The notes beneath the pieces are model-generated. The model did no database searches. It was not told where the DNA came from and saw only the letters and a list, made by a program, of their open reading frames with translations. This document shows positions 25,754-33,574 of a DNA stretch of 60,081 nt, piece by piece (positions within the stretch are counted from its first letter, which is position 1; every line of letters starts with the position of its first letter). Source of the DNA: Candidatus Bathyarchaeota archaeon (GTDB lineage Archaea; Thermoproteota; Bathyarchaeia; Bathyarchaeales; Bathycorpusculaceae); NCBI GenBank assembly GCA_025058315.1, contig JANXET010000010.1:1-60081 (forward strand), given 5' to 3'. Both the position numbers and the translations under genes were made by a program.

Positions 25754-25773
25754 TTTTATAAAATATTTTTATA
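25754..25773. promoter_or_regulatory. Divergent TATA boxes between ferredoxin and CooT-like genes
   Basis: The self-complementary ttttataaaa (25754-25763) followed by tatttttatac gives TATA elements for both strands: minus-strand transcription of the ferredoxin-like gene and plus-strand transcription of the CooT-like gene, whose ATG is about 28 bases beyond the second element. Confidence 0.5.
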
Positions 25774-25796
25774 CATCGTGTGCTCGGAGACGAAGC

Positions 25797-25997
25797 ATGT
25801 GCGAGTTTAAAGTAATATTGAACGGTGAAGAAGTTTTCAGGGATGTGGTTTACGCTAAAGCTGATGATGAAAAGGTTCTTGTCAGAGATGTCATAGGTGA
25901 AACAAGGGAATTCCCCAGCTGCAGGATAATTATTGTGGATGTAAATAATGCACAGCTTATCCTGGCAAGTTCAAAAGCTCTAAAACAGCGAGGTTAA
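25797..25997 (+). CDS. CooT-like nickel-binding protein
   Basis: A 66-residue protein beginning MCEFKVILNGEEV, the MC start of the CooT family, in which Cys2 is the nickel ligand at a dimer interface. The rest (VVYAKADDEKVLVRDVIGETREF and DVNNAQLILASS) fits the small beta-barrel of CooT/COG1532. In Rhodospirillum CooT acts with CooC and CooJ in nickel loading of CODH. Location next to the cdh operon supports the same job here, but the family is also widespread in methanogens with unclear roles. Confidence 0.7.
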   Translation: MCEFKVILNGEEVFRDVVYAKADDEKVLVRDVIGETREFPSCRIIIVDVNNAQLILASSKALKQRG

Positions 25998-26810
25998 AAG
26001 TCCTAGGGAAAGCCCAAAAGCCACTGGAAGAGGAAGCCCTGGAAAAATGCTTCTTTTCTCAAGAAGCTTAAAAGTTAAAAAACATCCTAAAAGAATGCCG
26101 ACGATTGAAGCTAGGCACGGGTATAAGCCGAAGTTCATAAGCATATGCCCGGAAAGCATCGAGTAAAAGGCAAGATCGCCAAGCCCCATCTGGGCATCTC
26201 TAAAAGAGAGGAATAGACCCCTAAGATGCTCAATTCCATCACGGGCTATCTTCCCTACGGCACCACGGTAAACAGCGAAGATATCATAAACCGCCAGAAG
26301 TAAAAGAATCAGAAATGCGCTTAGAGCCGGTATGGTTGCTCCTAAAAAGGCTCCAAGAGCTCCGCCTAAAATAACAATTAAAACATCACCTAACCTGCTG
26401 CGTGTCTTCAGAATTATGTGGCAGGCTATGCCAGCGATAAACGTGGATGCGGCGGCAGCAACCTTAAAGTCGAACACTGAAAACAACGAAAACACAGCTG
26501 ATAAGTATACAAGGGACAGGAGAAAAAAGGCTACTGCAAGTGCGGCTCCTTTCAGAATTGTGACAAGTTTTCCCCACCTAATCTTAAGAAGAATAAGTAT
26601 TATGGTGGCTCCTGAAGAAACTAGAATTACAAAGTAGAGGGCGTTTCCAATGGAACCTGAAGGATTATCGGGGAATGGAACAGCTTGCGGAGGCTGTATA
26701 TAGGAAACCTTAAGAATGTACGTGCAGAGGAACCCACAAATTAGGCTTGCTAAGATTGGCGCAAGATAAATGGGACTAGCCTTGAAGGCATCCCTTCCCA
26801 AGCCTTTCAC
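25980..26810 (-). CDS. Presenilin/signal-peptide-peptidase-like intramembrane protease (A22)
   Basis: Polytopic membrane protein of 276 residues with eight or nine hydrophobic segments. The A22 aspartyl protease motifs are present: LLAVYDIFAVYRG (YD motif) in one helix, MGLGDLAFYSML (GxGD) in a later one, and GLPLPVAFG (the PAL-like motif) near the C-terminus. These form the active site that cleaves substrates within the membrane. Its start lies about 35 bases inside the end of the upstream archaemetzincin gene, suggesting coupled translation. The last codons overlap the convergent CooT-like gene. Confidence 0.82.
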   Translation of the reverse strand: MKGLGRDAFKASPIYLAPILASLICGFLCTYILKVSYIQPPQAVPFPDNPSGSIGNALYFVILVSSGATIILILLKIRWGKLVTILKGAALAVAFFLLSLVYLSAVFSLFSVFDFKVAAAASTFIAGIACHIILKTRSRLGDVLIVILGGALGAFLGATIPALSAFLILLLLAVYDIFAVYRGAVGKIARDGIEHLRGLFLSFRDAQMGLGDLAFYSMLSGHMLMNFGLYPCLASIVGILLGCFLTFKLLEKRSIFPGLPLPVAFGLSLGLLTSLF

Positions 26811-27360
26811 CTAACGCAAACAAAAACTTCTGAACCTTCACGTAACATTTCCAGCAGAATAAGCTTTTCTTCCTATCCGTTTCAAATATGGAGTTCGAGA
26901 AATACATTACACAGAAGGGATTGCTGCAGTGCTCTAAACCCATAGTATGCCCAAGCTCATGCACCGCCTCTTTTGTGCCTCTTTCGACAAGTATGTTCAT
27001 GTTCTCCGGGGCACCGTAGAACTCCGGTCTAAGTCTCCATAATGAAATCACCGCAGTCTTGCCTGGGCATTCCGCCTGCCCAAAAACAAAATTCATCCCT
27101 GGAACGAAAATGTCAACATCTACAACGCCCAAAACTCTATGCACATTCCTCATCTTCTCAGCTAACTCATGTACTAGACTTAGAATCATGTCTGAACGAT
27201 GCTGCATCCTATGCTTGTCAAGGGATTCTCGTGGCAGCGGTGCCTCTTGTGGAATTACGCTGCATTCTGTGTCTGGAAAAGCATCTTTAAGATTTTCTTT
27301 TATCCTCTCCAGAACCTCTAAGCTAACTTTTCCTATCCGTAGGATACTTATGAGCATCAT
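26776..27360 (-). CDS. amzA: Archaemetzincin zinc protease
   Basis: Zinc metalloprotease of the archaemetzincin family. EAVHELGHTMGLEHC is the metzincin HExxHxxGxxH motif with the downstream Cys, and NPFCVMYFSNS supplies the Met-turn. Additional cysteines (CWKCYVKV) fit the second structural zinc site of archaemetzincins. At 194 residues the length is standard. It overlaps the intramembrane protease gene downstream and abuts the nuclease gene upstream by a single base. Confidence 0.9.
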   Translation of the reverse strand: MMLISILRIGKVSLEVLERIKENLKDAFPDTECSVIPQEAPLPRESLDKHRMQHRSDMILSLVHELAEKMRNVHRVLGVVDVDIFVPGMNFVFGQAECPGKTAVISLWRLRPEFYGAPENMNILVERGTKEAVHELGHTMGLEHCSNPFCVMYFSNSIFETDRKKSLFCWKCYVKVQKFLFALGERLGKGCLQG

Positions 27361-28634
27361 TAAACCTCAAAAGTGTCTCCAGGCTTCGGCGCTACAGCCT
27401 CAAATCCGGCTTCATCCCTTATCCACTTGGATAAGTACTCGCAGTTTCCTTCAGCTCCATGCATAACAAAGAACTTCGCCTTCCCGTTTATCCTCTTCAC
27501 AGCTTCTTTCAATTCCTTGGCGCCGCAATGAGATGAGAAGTCGAAGTGCGCCACTCTAGCTTTAACCTTCTTAACTTTTCCATCTATCAAACATACCCCC
27601 TTCTCCAGCAGCTCTCTCCCAGGAGTGCCTGGAATCTGAAAGCTGACAAGGAATATAGCATTATTTGCTTTTTTCCCAATCTTTGAAACGTAGAAGGACG
27701 CAGGGCCACCTTTAAGCATGCCGGCGGGAGAAATTATAACACACGGGGTTTTAGTGGCTCTTCTGCGGTCCCGCCATCCTTCAACCCAGTTCGCCGAGCG
27801 AATAGCGTTCATAAAGGCCTTATGATCCCTTAAGAATTTAGGGTAATTCATCATAACTCTGCTTGCCTCCCTCGCCATGCCATCCACGTAAACAGGGTGC
27901 TCAAAATGGTAAGCGTCCAGTATGCATAGAATTTCCTGCGCTCTCCCTATGCTGAAAGCTGGAACTAGAACCGTGCCTCCCCTCTCCACAACATCATTAA
28001 CGTCCTCCACGAAATGCTTCTCAAGCTCGGTACGGTCTGGATGATCCTCATTAGCATAAGTGCTTTCCATTATGACGGCGTCCAGATCCCCATAATCCAT
28101 TTCTGCCCCTTCGAGAAGTCTTGTATCTATAAGGTTAAAATCTCCCGTGTATAGTATCCGCTTCCCCTCCGCCTCTATAAGCACTTGGGCGCTGCCAGGG
28201 ATGTGTCCAGCGTTAAGAAGCTGGAAACTTATATCTCCAATAGTTTCCTGGACGCCATATTCCAAATGCCTGATGTTCCTCATCATAGTTCTCAGTTCAA
28301 GATACTCATATGGCAGATAGTAACTGGCGAGATGTATAAAGTCTGAAATCAGCAATTGACCCAATTCCGCCGTAAGCTTGTTTGTATATACTGGCTTGTT
28401 GCCCTGAATGTGAAATATCGGGATAGCGCCTGAATGGTCAAGATGGCTATGCCCAAGTATTACTGCATCAACTTCCTTAGGCGGAACATGCATTGGAAAT
28501 CCAGGCTCATGATCCAGCATCACACCATAATCCAGTAGGACGTGAGTCTTCTCCGTCCTGACGGATAAAGCTGATCTGCCGACTTCACGTGTTCCGCCTA
28601 GAAATCTTATCTTAAGCGAACCCATTTTCTCCAT
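27360..28634 (-). CDS. Beta-CASP metallo-beta-lactamase nuclease (aCPSF2-like)
   Basis: RNA-processing nuclease of the CPSF/RNase J superfamily. LGGTREVGRSAL opens the MBL domain; GHSHLDHSG is motif 2; LNAGHIPGSAQVL and YTGDFNLID are motifs 3 and 4. MESTYAN and VPAFSIGRAQEIL mark the beta-CASP insertion, and VAHFDFSSHCG and FVMHGAEGNC are the C-terminal beta-CASP motifs. At 424 residues it lacks the N-terminal KH domains of aCPSF1, so it is the aCPSF2 type. ATG 28634 or 28622 may be the start. Confidence 0.88.
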   Translation of the reverse strand: MEKMGSLKIRFLGGTREVGRSALSVRTEKTHVLLDYGVMLDHEPGFPMHVPPKEVDAVILGHSHLDHSGAIPIFHIQGNKPVYTNKLTAELGQLLISDFIHLASYYLPYEYLELRTMMRNIRHLEYGVQETIGDISFQLLNAGHIPGSAQVLIEAEGKRILYTGDFNLIDTRLLEGAEMDYGDLDAVIMESTYANEDHPDRTELEKHFVEDVNDVVERGGTVLVPAFSIGRAQEILCILDAYHFEHPVYVDGMAREASRVMMNYPKFLRDHKAFMNAIRSANWVEGWRDRRRATKTPCVIISPAGMLKGGPASFYVSKIGKKANNAIFLVSFQIPGTPGRELLEKGVCLIDGKVKKVKARVAHFDFSSHCGAKELKEAVKRINGKAKFFVMHGAEGNCEYLSKWIRDEAGFEAVAPKPGDTFEV

Positions 28635-28666
28635 CCATCATTAACGCTTTAATTTTGCATGCAATT

Positions 28667-29272
28667 TTAAAAATATATTGACTTCCCAAACCTTGCAACC
28701 CTAACCAGCCCCTTCCTGATTGCCTCAAGAATATCATCTAAACTTGCTGAAGCCTGAATCTCCGTATAAACCGACCAGAGCTCCTCCAGTTTATGGGCGT
28801 CACTTCCAGCTACACCTGGAATCCCAAGCTCCCTGGCAAGGTTCTCAGCCATCGCGTTAGCTTGGTTTGCGCTTCCGCCATTAAGAACTTCAACGGCGTC
28901 GAACCTATAGTTCCTAGCGGCGTCTCCCAAACCATATTCCCTATATGGATGTGGAACTATAACCAGCGCCCCAGCGTCCCGTGCGAAATCAATCACATTC
29001 CCTACGGTCCATGGTTCTGGAGGAACCTCAGCAACTCCTAGGATAATCAAATCACCATCCACCGTGGTAACCTCGATTCCGGGTATTATGGTTATGTCAG
29101 AGTATGCGGCGGCGAGGTCCCTGACCTTATGAAAGCCTTTAACAGTATTGTGATCTGTTATGGCGGCTGCTTTAATGTAGGGGTGGGCGTAAAGCTGTTC
29201 CACGAGGGTTTTGGGGTGAATGGAGGAATCATTTGAAAACAATGTGTGAATATGCAGATCCGCCTTAATCAA
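28667..29272 (-). CDS. PHP-domain metal-dependent phosphoesterase
   Basis: A 201-residue PHP protein. KADLHIHTLFSNDSS holds the first metal-binding His pair, AAITDHNTVKGF the second motif, PGIEVTT the Glu, VPHPYR the third His and GSDAHKLEELW the final Asp/His pair. Such proteins hydrolyse phosphoesters; small stand-alone archaeal members have unknown or nucleotide substrates. Its start overlaps the stop of the TGT gene by four bases, so the two are probably co-translated. Confidence 0.85.
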   Translation of the reverse strand: MIKADLHIHTLFSNDSSIHPKTLVEQLYAHPYIKAAAITDHNTVKGFHKVRDLAAAYSDITIIPGIEVTTVDGDLIILGVAEVPPEPWTVGNVIDFARDAGALVIVPHPYREYGLGDAARNYRFDAVEVLNGGSANQANAMAENLARELGIPGVAGSDAHKLEELWSVYTEIQASASLDDILEAIRKGLVRVARFGKSIYF

Positions 29273-30900
29273 CTTGAATCGCCTAAACCTTTCAACATGG
29301 CTCTTTTCAAGAACACACTCATAGCTTTAATCCACATCTCCTTATCACTGTAATATTTAAATCTAGCGCCTCTTTTCAGGCATGCCTTCCTAGAAGCCTC
29401 CAAAACCGTGTCTCCCCAATTGTCATAGTCATTTATGAAAAGCACGATGTCGTAGCTTGCGCGGCTTATATATTCCGCTACTTGGGAAGCAACATACTCC
29501 GCTGTTTCCCTGTCCGGCGGTAATGTACACTCGTTCTGTGACATTGGATATACCTCGTCCAGTTCCTCTGGGACAATGCCGAAGGGAGCAGCATAGAAGC
29601 AAATGTGGACTTTTTCAGCATAATCCCCAAGGCTTTCACGAAGAGCCCTTACCGCCCTCTTATATGTCTCTGTGTTATGAAAGGGCTTATTCCTCGTTTG
29701 AGGTATCAGAAGGAGAACTCTGGCTCCGCGGGGTTGAGTATACCTTTCGTCAATCCTTTTTTTGTAGCGTACAACCTCTGGGCGGGCCAGATCCAGTGAA
29801 CTGTAGAAGAAAAGTCCACTCCGCTTAACTATTGGGCTATGCTTTTCTATGAAATTTTCATATTTGCGCAGCTTCTTTAATGCCTGCAGCAGTGATGGGT
29901 GTCCATGTGCTCTGGTTTGAAGATGCTCCCAGAGTCTTCCCTCCTTTATTGCCTGCTTTATACGCTTGATTTCAGCGTTGCATGCATGAAGGTTATGTCT
30001 TGCTAGGAAAATCTGCTGTTCATCCTTCGGCTTTTCAACAACATCCTTAGGAGTCTTATTCCAGCATTCAGGGCATGAACATGGAAAATACTCCAGCTCC
30101 TCAAGCCTAATTGTTCCCCCTTCAGTCATATATCGCCCGTCCCTGGCATAGATAGCGTATGCTGCTGAGTCAAACATGTCGCACCCAAGCGCCACCGCTA
30201 AAGAAAACATGAATGGGTGCCCGGCGCCGAATAGATGGAGAGGTCTACTGATTGGCAAATTCATTTTTGCGGTCATTATCATGTCCACAAGGACGTCAAA
30301 CCTATAACGTTCCATAACCTCTGTAGGGCTTCCTAAGGCGTGAATCTGAAATGGAAGCTTACCCATTTCAGCAGCTGATCTAGCTACCAGGTCTAGGAAG
30401 CGTCCACCCTGGACGGGACCAACCCAGATAATGTCATCTCTTGTTCTAATCTTGAAGAAATCCTTGGCTCTTCCAAGCGTTTCCTCAACAGTGTACTCCG
30501 CATGGCTCCTGTTGACGTTCCAGCCTGTAGGCCAGTCTAGGATTGTGGCTATATCAACACCTATCCGCTCTTGATACTTGACAATTTCCTCAGGAGTCAC
30601 TTCTACGCCTCCGTAGACTAGGATTTGGTAGGCTCCAGAATCAGTCATTACAATTCCATCGAAATCTAGAAAGTCATGTATGCCCTTTTCGGCAGGTTGA
30701 TCTTGAAAGCGTCTCCTCAGTATGTAGGCGTTCGTTATCAAAGCTTCAAAGCCGAAGTTTCTCCTAATCTCCTTCGGAGATATAAACTGCAGATTAGGGT
30801 TTATGACTGGAAAAAGCATGGGAGTTTCTACGGTTCCGCTTTTAGTTCGAAGTTTCCCAATTCTTCCGAGCAAGTCTACGTCCTTAACTTCAAAACTCAT
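29269..30900 (-). CDS. tgtA: Archaeosine tRNA-guanine transglycosylase
   Basis: Exchanges G15 of the tRNA D-loop for preQ0 on the way to archaeosine. The catalytic domain (about residues 1-330) shows FPVINPNLQFISP, GIVMTDSGAYQILVYG with the active-site Asp, VGPVQGGRFLDL and the zinc motif FPCSCPECW. A C-terminal region of about 200 residues resembles the C1/DUF5591 part of archaeal TGT and ArcS; no PUA domain is evident at the end, so it may be a split TGT. ATG 30900 (MSFEVKDVDLLGR) fits family N-termini better than the upstream start at 30930. Confidence 0.9.
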   Translation of the reverse strand: MSFEVKDVDLLGRIGKLRTKSGTVETPMLFPVINPNLQFISPKEIRRNFGFEALITNAYILRRRFQDQPAEKGIHDFLDFDGIVMTDSGAYQILVYGGVEVTPEEIVKYQERIGVDIATILDWPTGWNVNRSHAEYTVEETLGRAKDFFKIRTRDDIIWVGPVQGGRFLDLVARSAAEMGKLPFQIHALGSPTEVMERYRFDVLVDMIMTAKMNLPISRPLHLFGAGHPFMFSLAVALGCDMFDSAAYAIYARDGRYMTEGGTIRLEELEYFPCSCPECWNKTPKDVVEKPKDEQQIFLARHNLHACNAEIKRIKQAIKEGRLWEHLQTRAHGHPSLLQALKKLRKYENFIEKHSPIVKRSGLFFYSSLDLARPEVVRYKKRIDERYTQPRGARVLLLIPQTRNKPFHNTETYKRAVRALRESLGDYAEKVHICFYAAPFGIVPEELDEVYPMSQNECTLPPDRETAEYVASQVAEYISRASYDIVLFINDYDNWGDTVLEASRKACLKRGARFKYYSDKEMWIKAMSVFLKRAMLKGLGDSS

Positions 30901-31011
30901 GGTAAGATCTAAACAAAATCGGTGAAACATATTTATAAAAATGTAGAATTAACACTCTTTGAACAAGCATTTTATATCTCAAGTATCCCCTTTATGTTTT
31001 AGGTTAAAGAG

Positions 31012-31761
31012 ATGGCCTGTACCGTGAAAATTGATGAAAAACCAATTCTGAACAATCCAATCCTTATCGAGGGACTTCCTGGAATAGGATTCGTAGCCAA
31101 CATAGTGGCGCTGCATCTTATTCGTGAATTAAAGGCTAAACGTTTTGCCAGAATATTTTCAGCATCTTTTCAAGATCTTTCTGTTACGGCAAAGGATGGG
31201 GAACTCCTATCGCCAAAAAGTGAGCTCTACTACTGTAAAGGCGTGAACGGATGCCGAGATATAATCATATGGTATGGTAACACTCAGGCTCTAACAGTAT
31301 TCGGACAGTATGAATTATGCGGGCGCGTTCTAGACATAGTTGAGGAGCTTGGCTGCCAATACATAATAACTATAGGGGGCTTCAAGCAGGATGTTGCTAA
31401 AGAGGTTCCTGAAGTTTATTGCGCAGCTTCTGACGCTGAAACTTTAAAGGAAGTTTTGAGTTTAGGCACCAAAATAATGGTTGGAAACATCTTCGGAATA
31501 GCAGGTATCCTGATTGGTCTTGGTTACCTCAGAGGCATCAAGGGCTTCTCATTACTTGTTGAGACTCTTGGAACATATCCCGATGTAAACGCGGCCAAGT
31601 ATGCTCTTTCATTTTTAAACAGGTTCCTAAAAATTGATGTGCATGCTGAGGGGTTAAAGCAAACAGCTGAAGAAATAGAAGCTATATTGGAGGCATTTGG
31701 CTGGGTCAAAACTGCTAAAGAGGAAAAGAAAAAGGAGGATCAGTTCCGCTGGTTCGTCTAG
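31012..31761 (+). CDS. PAC2-family proteasome-assembly-chaperone-like protein
   Basis: ATP-grasp-unrelated PAC2 fold protein. ILIEGLPGIGFVANIVALHLI is the family N-terminal signature, followed by YELCGRVLDIVEELGC and a GNIFGIAGILIGLGYLRGI segment. PbaB-type archaeal members bind the proteasome alpha ring. The C-terminus ends FRWFV, which resembles a hydrophobic-aromatic-X docking tail (HbYX) although Phe replaces Tyr. A TATA-like ttttatat lies about 40 bases upstream. It converges with the LSm gene, overlapping by four bases. Confidence 0.82.
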   Translation: MACTVKIDEKPILNNPILIEGLPGIGFVANIVALHLIRELKAKRFARIFSASFQDLSVTAKDGELLSPKSELYYCKGVNGCRDIIIWYGNTQALTVFGQYELCGRVLDIVEELGCQYIITIGGFKQDVAKEVPEVYCAASDAETLKEVLSLGTKIMVGNIFGIAGILIGLGYLRGIKGFSLLVETLGTYPDVNAAKYALSFLNRFLKIDVHAEGLKQTAEEIEAILEAFGWVKTAKEEKKKEDQFRWFV

Positions 31762-32180
31762 CCTCTTGTCTCGCTGATGAATTGTTCATAAACCTTCTGA
31801 ACCCTCTCAGCAGCCGGTCCAGAACCTTCAACAACACCTTTCTCGGTTACCTTAATCTTATCCATAACCCAGATGAAACCTTTATCCTCATATAACCTAA
31901 CCATCGTTGGAAATACCCTCTCAAGCCTTTCCGCAAGCGCTCTTAAGTCAAAGGGCTTCTCGGCGCTCATGATCTGGGCAACTACATTACCGTTAACAAC
32001 TATTCTATGCATCTTTTTACCTTCTTCGTCTTTGGCATCGGCGAGGCATAGGCTCAAGTTATCCGGGTTTATGCCTATCAACGTCCCACTGTAGGTTTTA
32101 CCTGTCGTAGTGGTCACAATTACAGTTCTATCAACAAGGGTTGAAACTTCAGTGAAGTATCTTCTCTGGGCAACTGACAA
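31758..32180 (-). CDS. LSm protein with C-terminal extension (SmAP3-like)
   Basis: An Sm-like RNA-binding protein. Residues about 12-75 carry the Sm1 part (VDRTVIVTTTTGKTYSGTLIGI followed by DNLSLCLADA) and Sm2 part (HRIVVNGNVVAQI). Residues 76-140 form an alpha/beta extension (FDLRALAERLERVFPTMVRL) like that of archaeal SmAP3. It probably forms a ring that binds RNA, but partners are unknown. A second, minimal LSm gene is at 35662. Confidence 0.82.
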   Translation of the reverse strand: MSVAQRRYFTEVSTLVDRTVIVTTTTGKTYSGTLIGINPDNLSLCLADAKDEEGKKMHRIVVNGNVVAQIMSAEKPFDLRALAERLERVFPTMVRLYEDKGFIWVMDKIKVTEKGVVEGSGPAAERVQKVYEQFISETRG

Positions 32181-32293
32181 AGCTTAACCTCCACAGTTAT
32201 ACTACTTTACATGAACCAATATTTTAGATTTAAAACGGGGAACCACTATGATCTAATTATATAAAAACTTGCCGTTAAAAACAGATCAAAAAG

Positions 32294-33574
32294 TTAAACC
32301 AGCTTCCTTTCTTCAACGTTCTGTTTTAGAAATACTGCTGTATTTGGATGCAGATCCCTGTAAATCACAACGTTTGGTCCAATCCAGCAGTTATTTCCAA
32401 CCTTCACACCGGGCATGAATAGGGCGTTTATTCCCGTCTTAACGTTATCTCCAAGCACTGCTCCAAGTTTTCTTCTTCCACTATCCATAAGCTTGTCCTT
32501 GACGAGCATTTTCACGGATCCAGCGTCAAATCGATAGTTGGCCGTAATTGTTCCAGCGCCTAGGTTACAGTTCTCGCCTATAACGCTGTCTCCCACATAA
32601 GATAAATGTCCAATATGGGTCCAATCCATGATTATGCTATTCTTAATTTCGCATGCATTACCTATGCGTGCCCCTTTGCCAATAGTTGTACATGGTCTGA
32701 TATAGCAGTTAGGTCCTATATCGCAGCCCTCGTCAATGAAAGCCGGCCCCTCAATGTAGGCTCCGGAGCGCACGCGTGCTGTCTTTGCGACCGTTACCGG
32801 GCCAATAAGGCTTGCTCCAGCCTCTACCGTTCCAAGCACTTTATGTTCTGCTCTAGTCAGCACCCAATGGTTGGCATCAAGCAGATCCCATGGTCTTCCC
32901 ACATCAAACCATTCATCTGACTCTATAGTGACGGCGAAAACCTGGTCATTATCTTTGATTAAAAGTTCAATAGCGTCGGTGATTTCCCATTCTCCACGCG
33001 GGGAAGCTTTTATCCTTTTTGCTTTATCAAAAATTTCTTTGGAGAAAATGTAAATGCCTGCGTTTGCAAGGTTTGTTGGCGACTCTTCTCTGCTTGGCTT
33101 TTCAATTATCCGCTTAACCCGCCCCTCAGCATCAACGTCAACTATGCCATACTCTTCCGTTTTCTCCACAGGGACAGCTGTCAATACGGCAGAGGGATTT
33201 TTTCGCAAATATAATTCAAAGGCTCTTTTGGCGACTTCCGGCGTGAATAGTAGATCCCCATAAACAAGCATGAAATTATTCCCATTTACAAGGGGCTCAG
33301 CAGCTCCTATAGCGTTACCTGTGCCGGTAACCTCCTCTTGATAGGCATACTCAATTTTTAGACCAAGCTTCTCTCCGGAGCCAAAATATCTCTTTATAAC
33401 GTCAGCCATGTAATGGACGACCAAAATGACCTCTCTTACGCCTGCATCCTTTAAAGCGCATAAACAATGTTCAAGAATAGGTTTTCCGCCAACATTGATC
33501 ATATGCTTTGGTCTAGTCAAGGTTAGCGGGCGAAGCCTTGAGCCCTCTCCTGCAGCTAAAACCACTGCCTTCAT
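32294..33574 (-). CDS. Bifunctional sugar-1-phosphate nucleotidylyltransferase/acetyltransferase (GlmU-like)
   Basis: N-terminal nucleotidylyltransferase domain with AVVLAAGEGSRLRPLT and KPILEH, YGDLLF and WFDVGRPWDLL. From about residue 240 a left-handed beta-helix follows, with hexapeptide-repeat sequence (CDIGPNCYIRPCTTIGKG, NCNLGAGTITANYRFD). Archaeal homologues make UDP-GlcNAc from GlcN-1-P by acetyl and uridylyl transfer. Its start overlaps the stop of the phosphoglucosamine mutase gene by four bases, giving a two-step pathway operon for cell-surface or protein glycosylation. Confidence 0.88.
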   Translation of the reverse strand: MKAVVLAAGEGSRLRPLTLTRPKHMINVGGKPILEHCLCALKDAGVREVILVVHYMADVIKRYFGSGEKLGLKIEYAYQEEVTGTGNAIGAAEPLVNGNNFMLVYGDLLFTPEVAKRAFELYLRKNPSAVLTAVPVEKTEEYGIVDVDAEGRVKRIIEKPSREESPTNLANAGIYIFSKEIFDKAKRIKASPRGEWEITDAIELLIKDNDQVFAVTIESDEWFDVGRPWDLLDANHWVLTRAEHKVLGTVEAGASLIGPVTVAKTARVRSGAYIEGPAFIDEGCDIGPNCYIRPCTTIGKGARIGNACEIKNSIIMDWTHIGHLSYVGDSVIGENCNLGAGTITANYRFDAGSVKMLVKDKLMDSGRRKLGAVLGDNVKTGINALFMPGVKVGNNCWIGPNVVIYRDLHPNTAVFLKQNVEERKLV

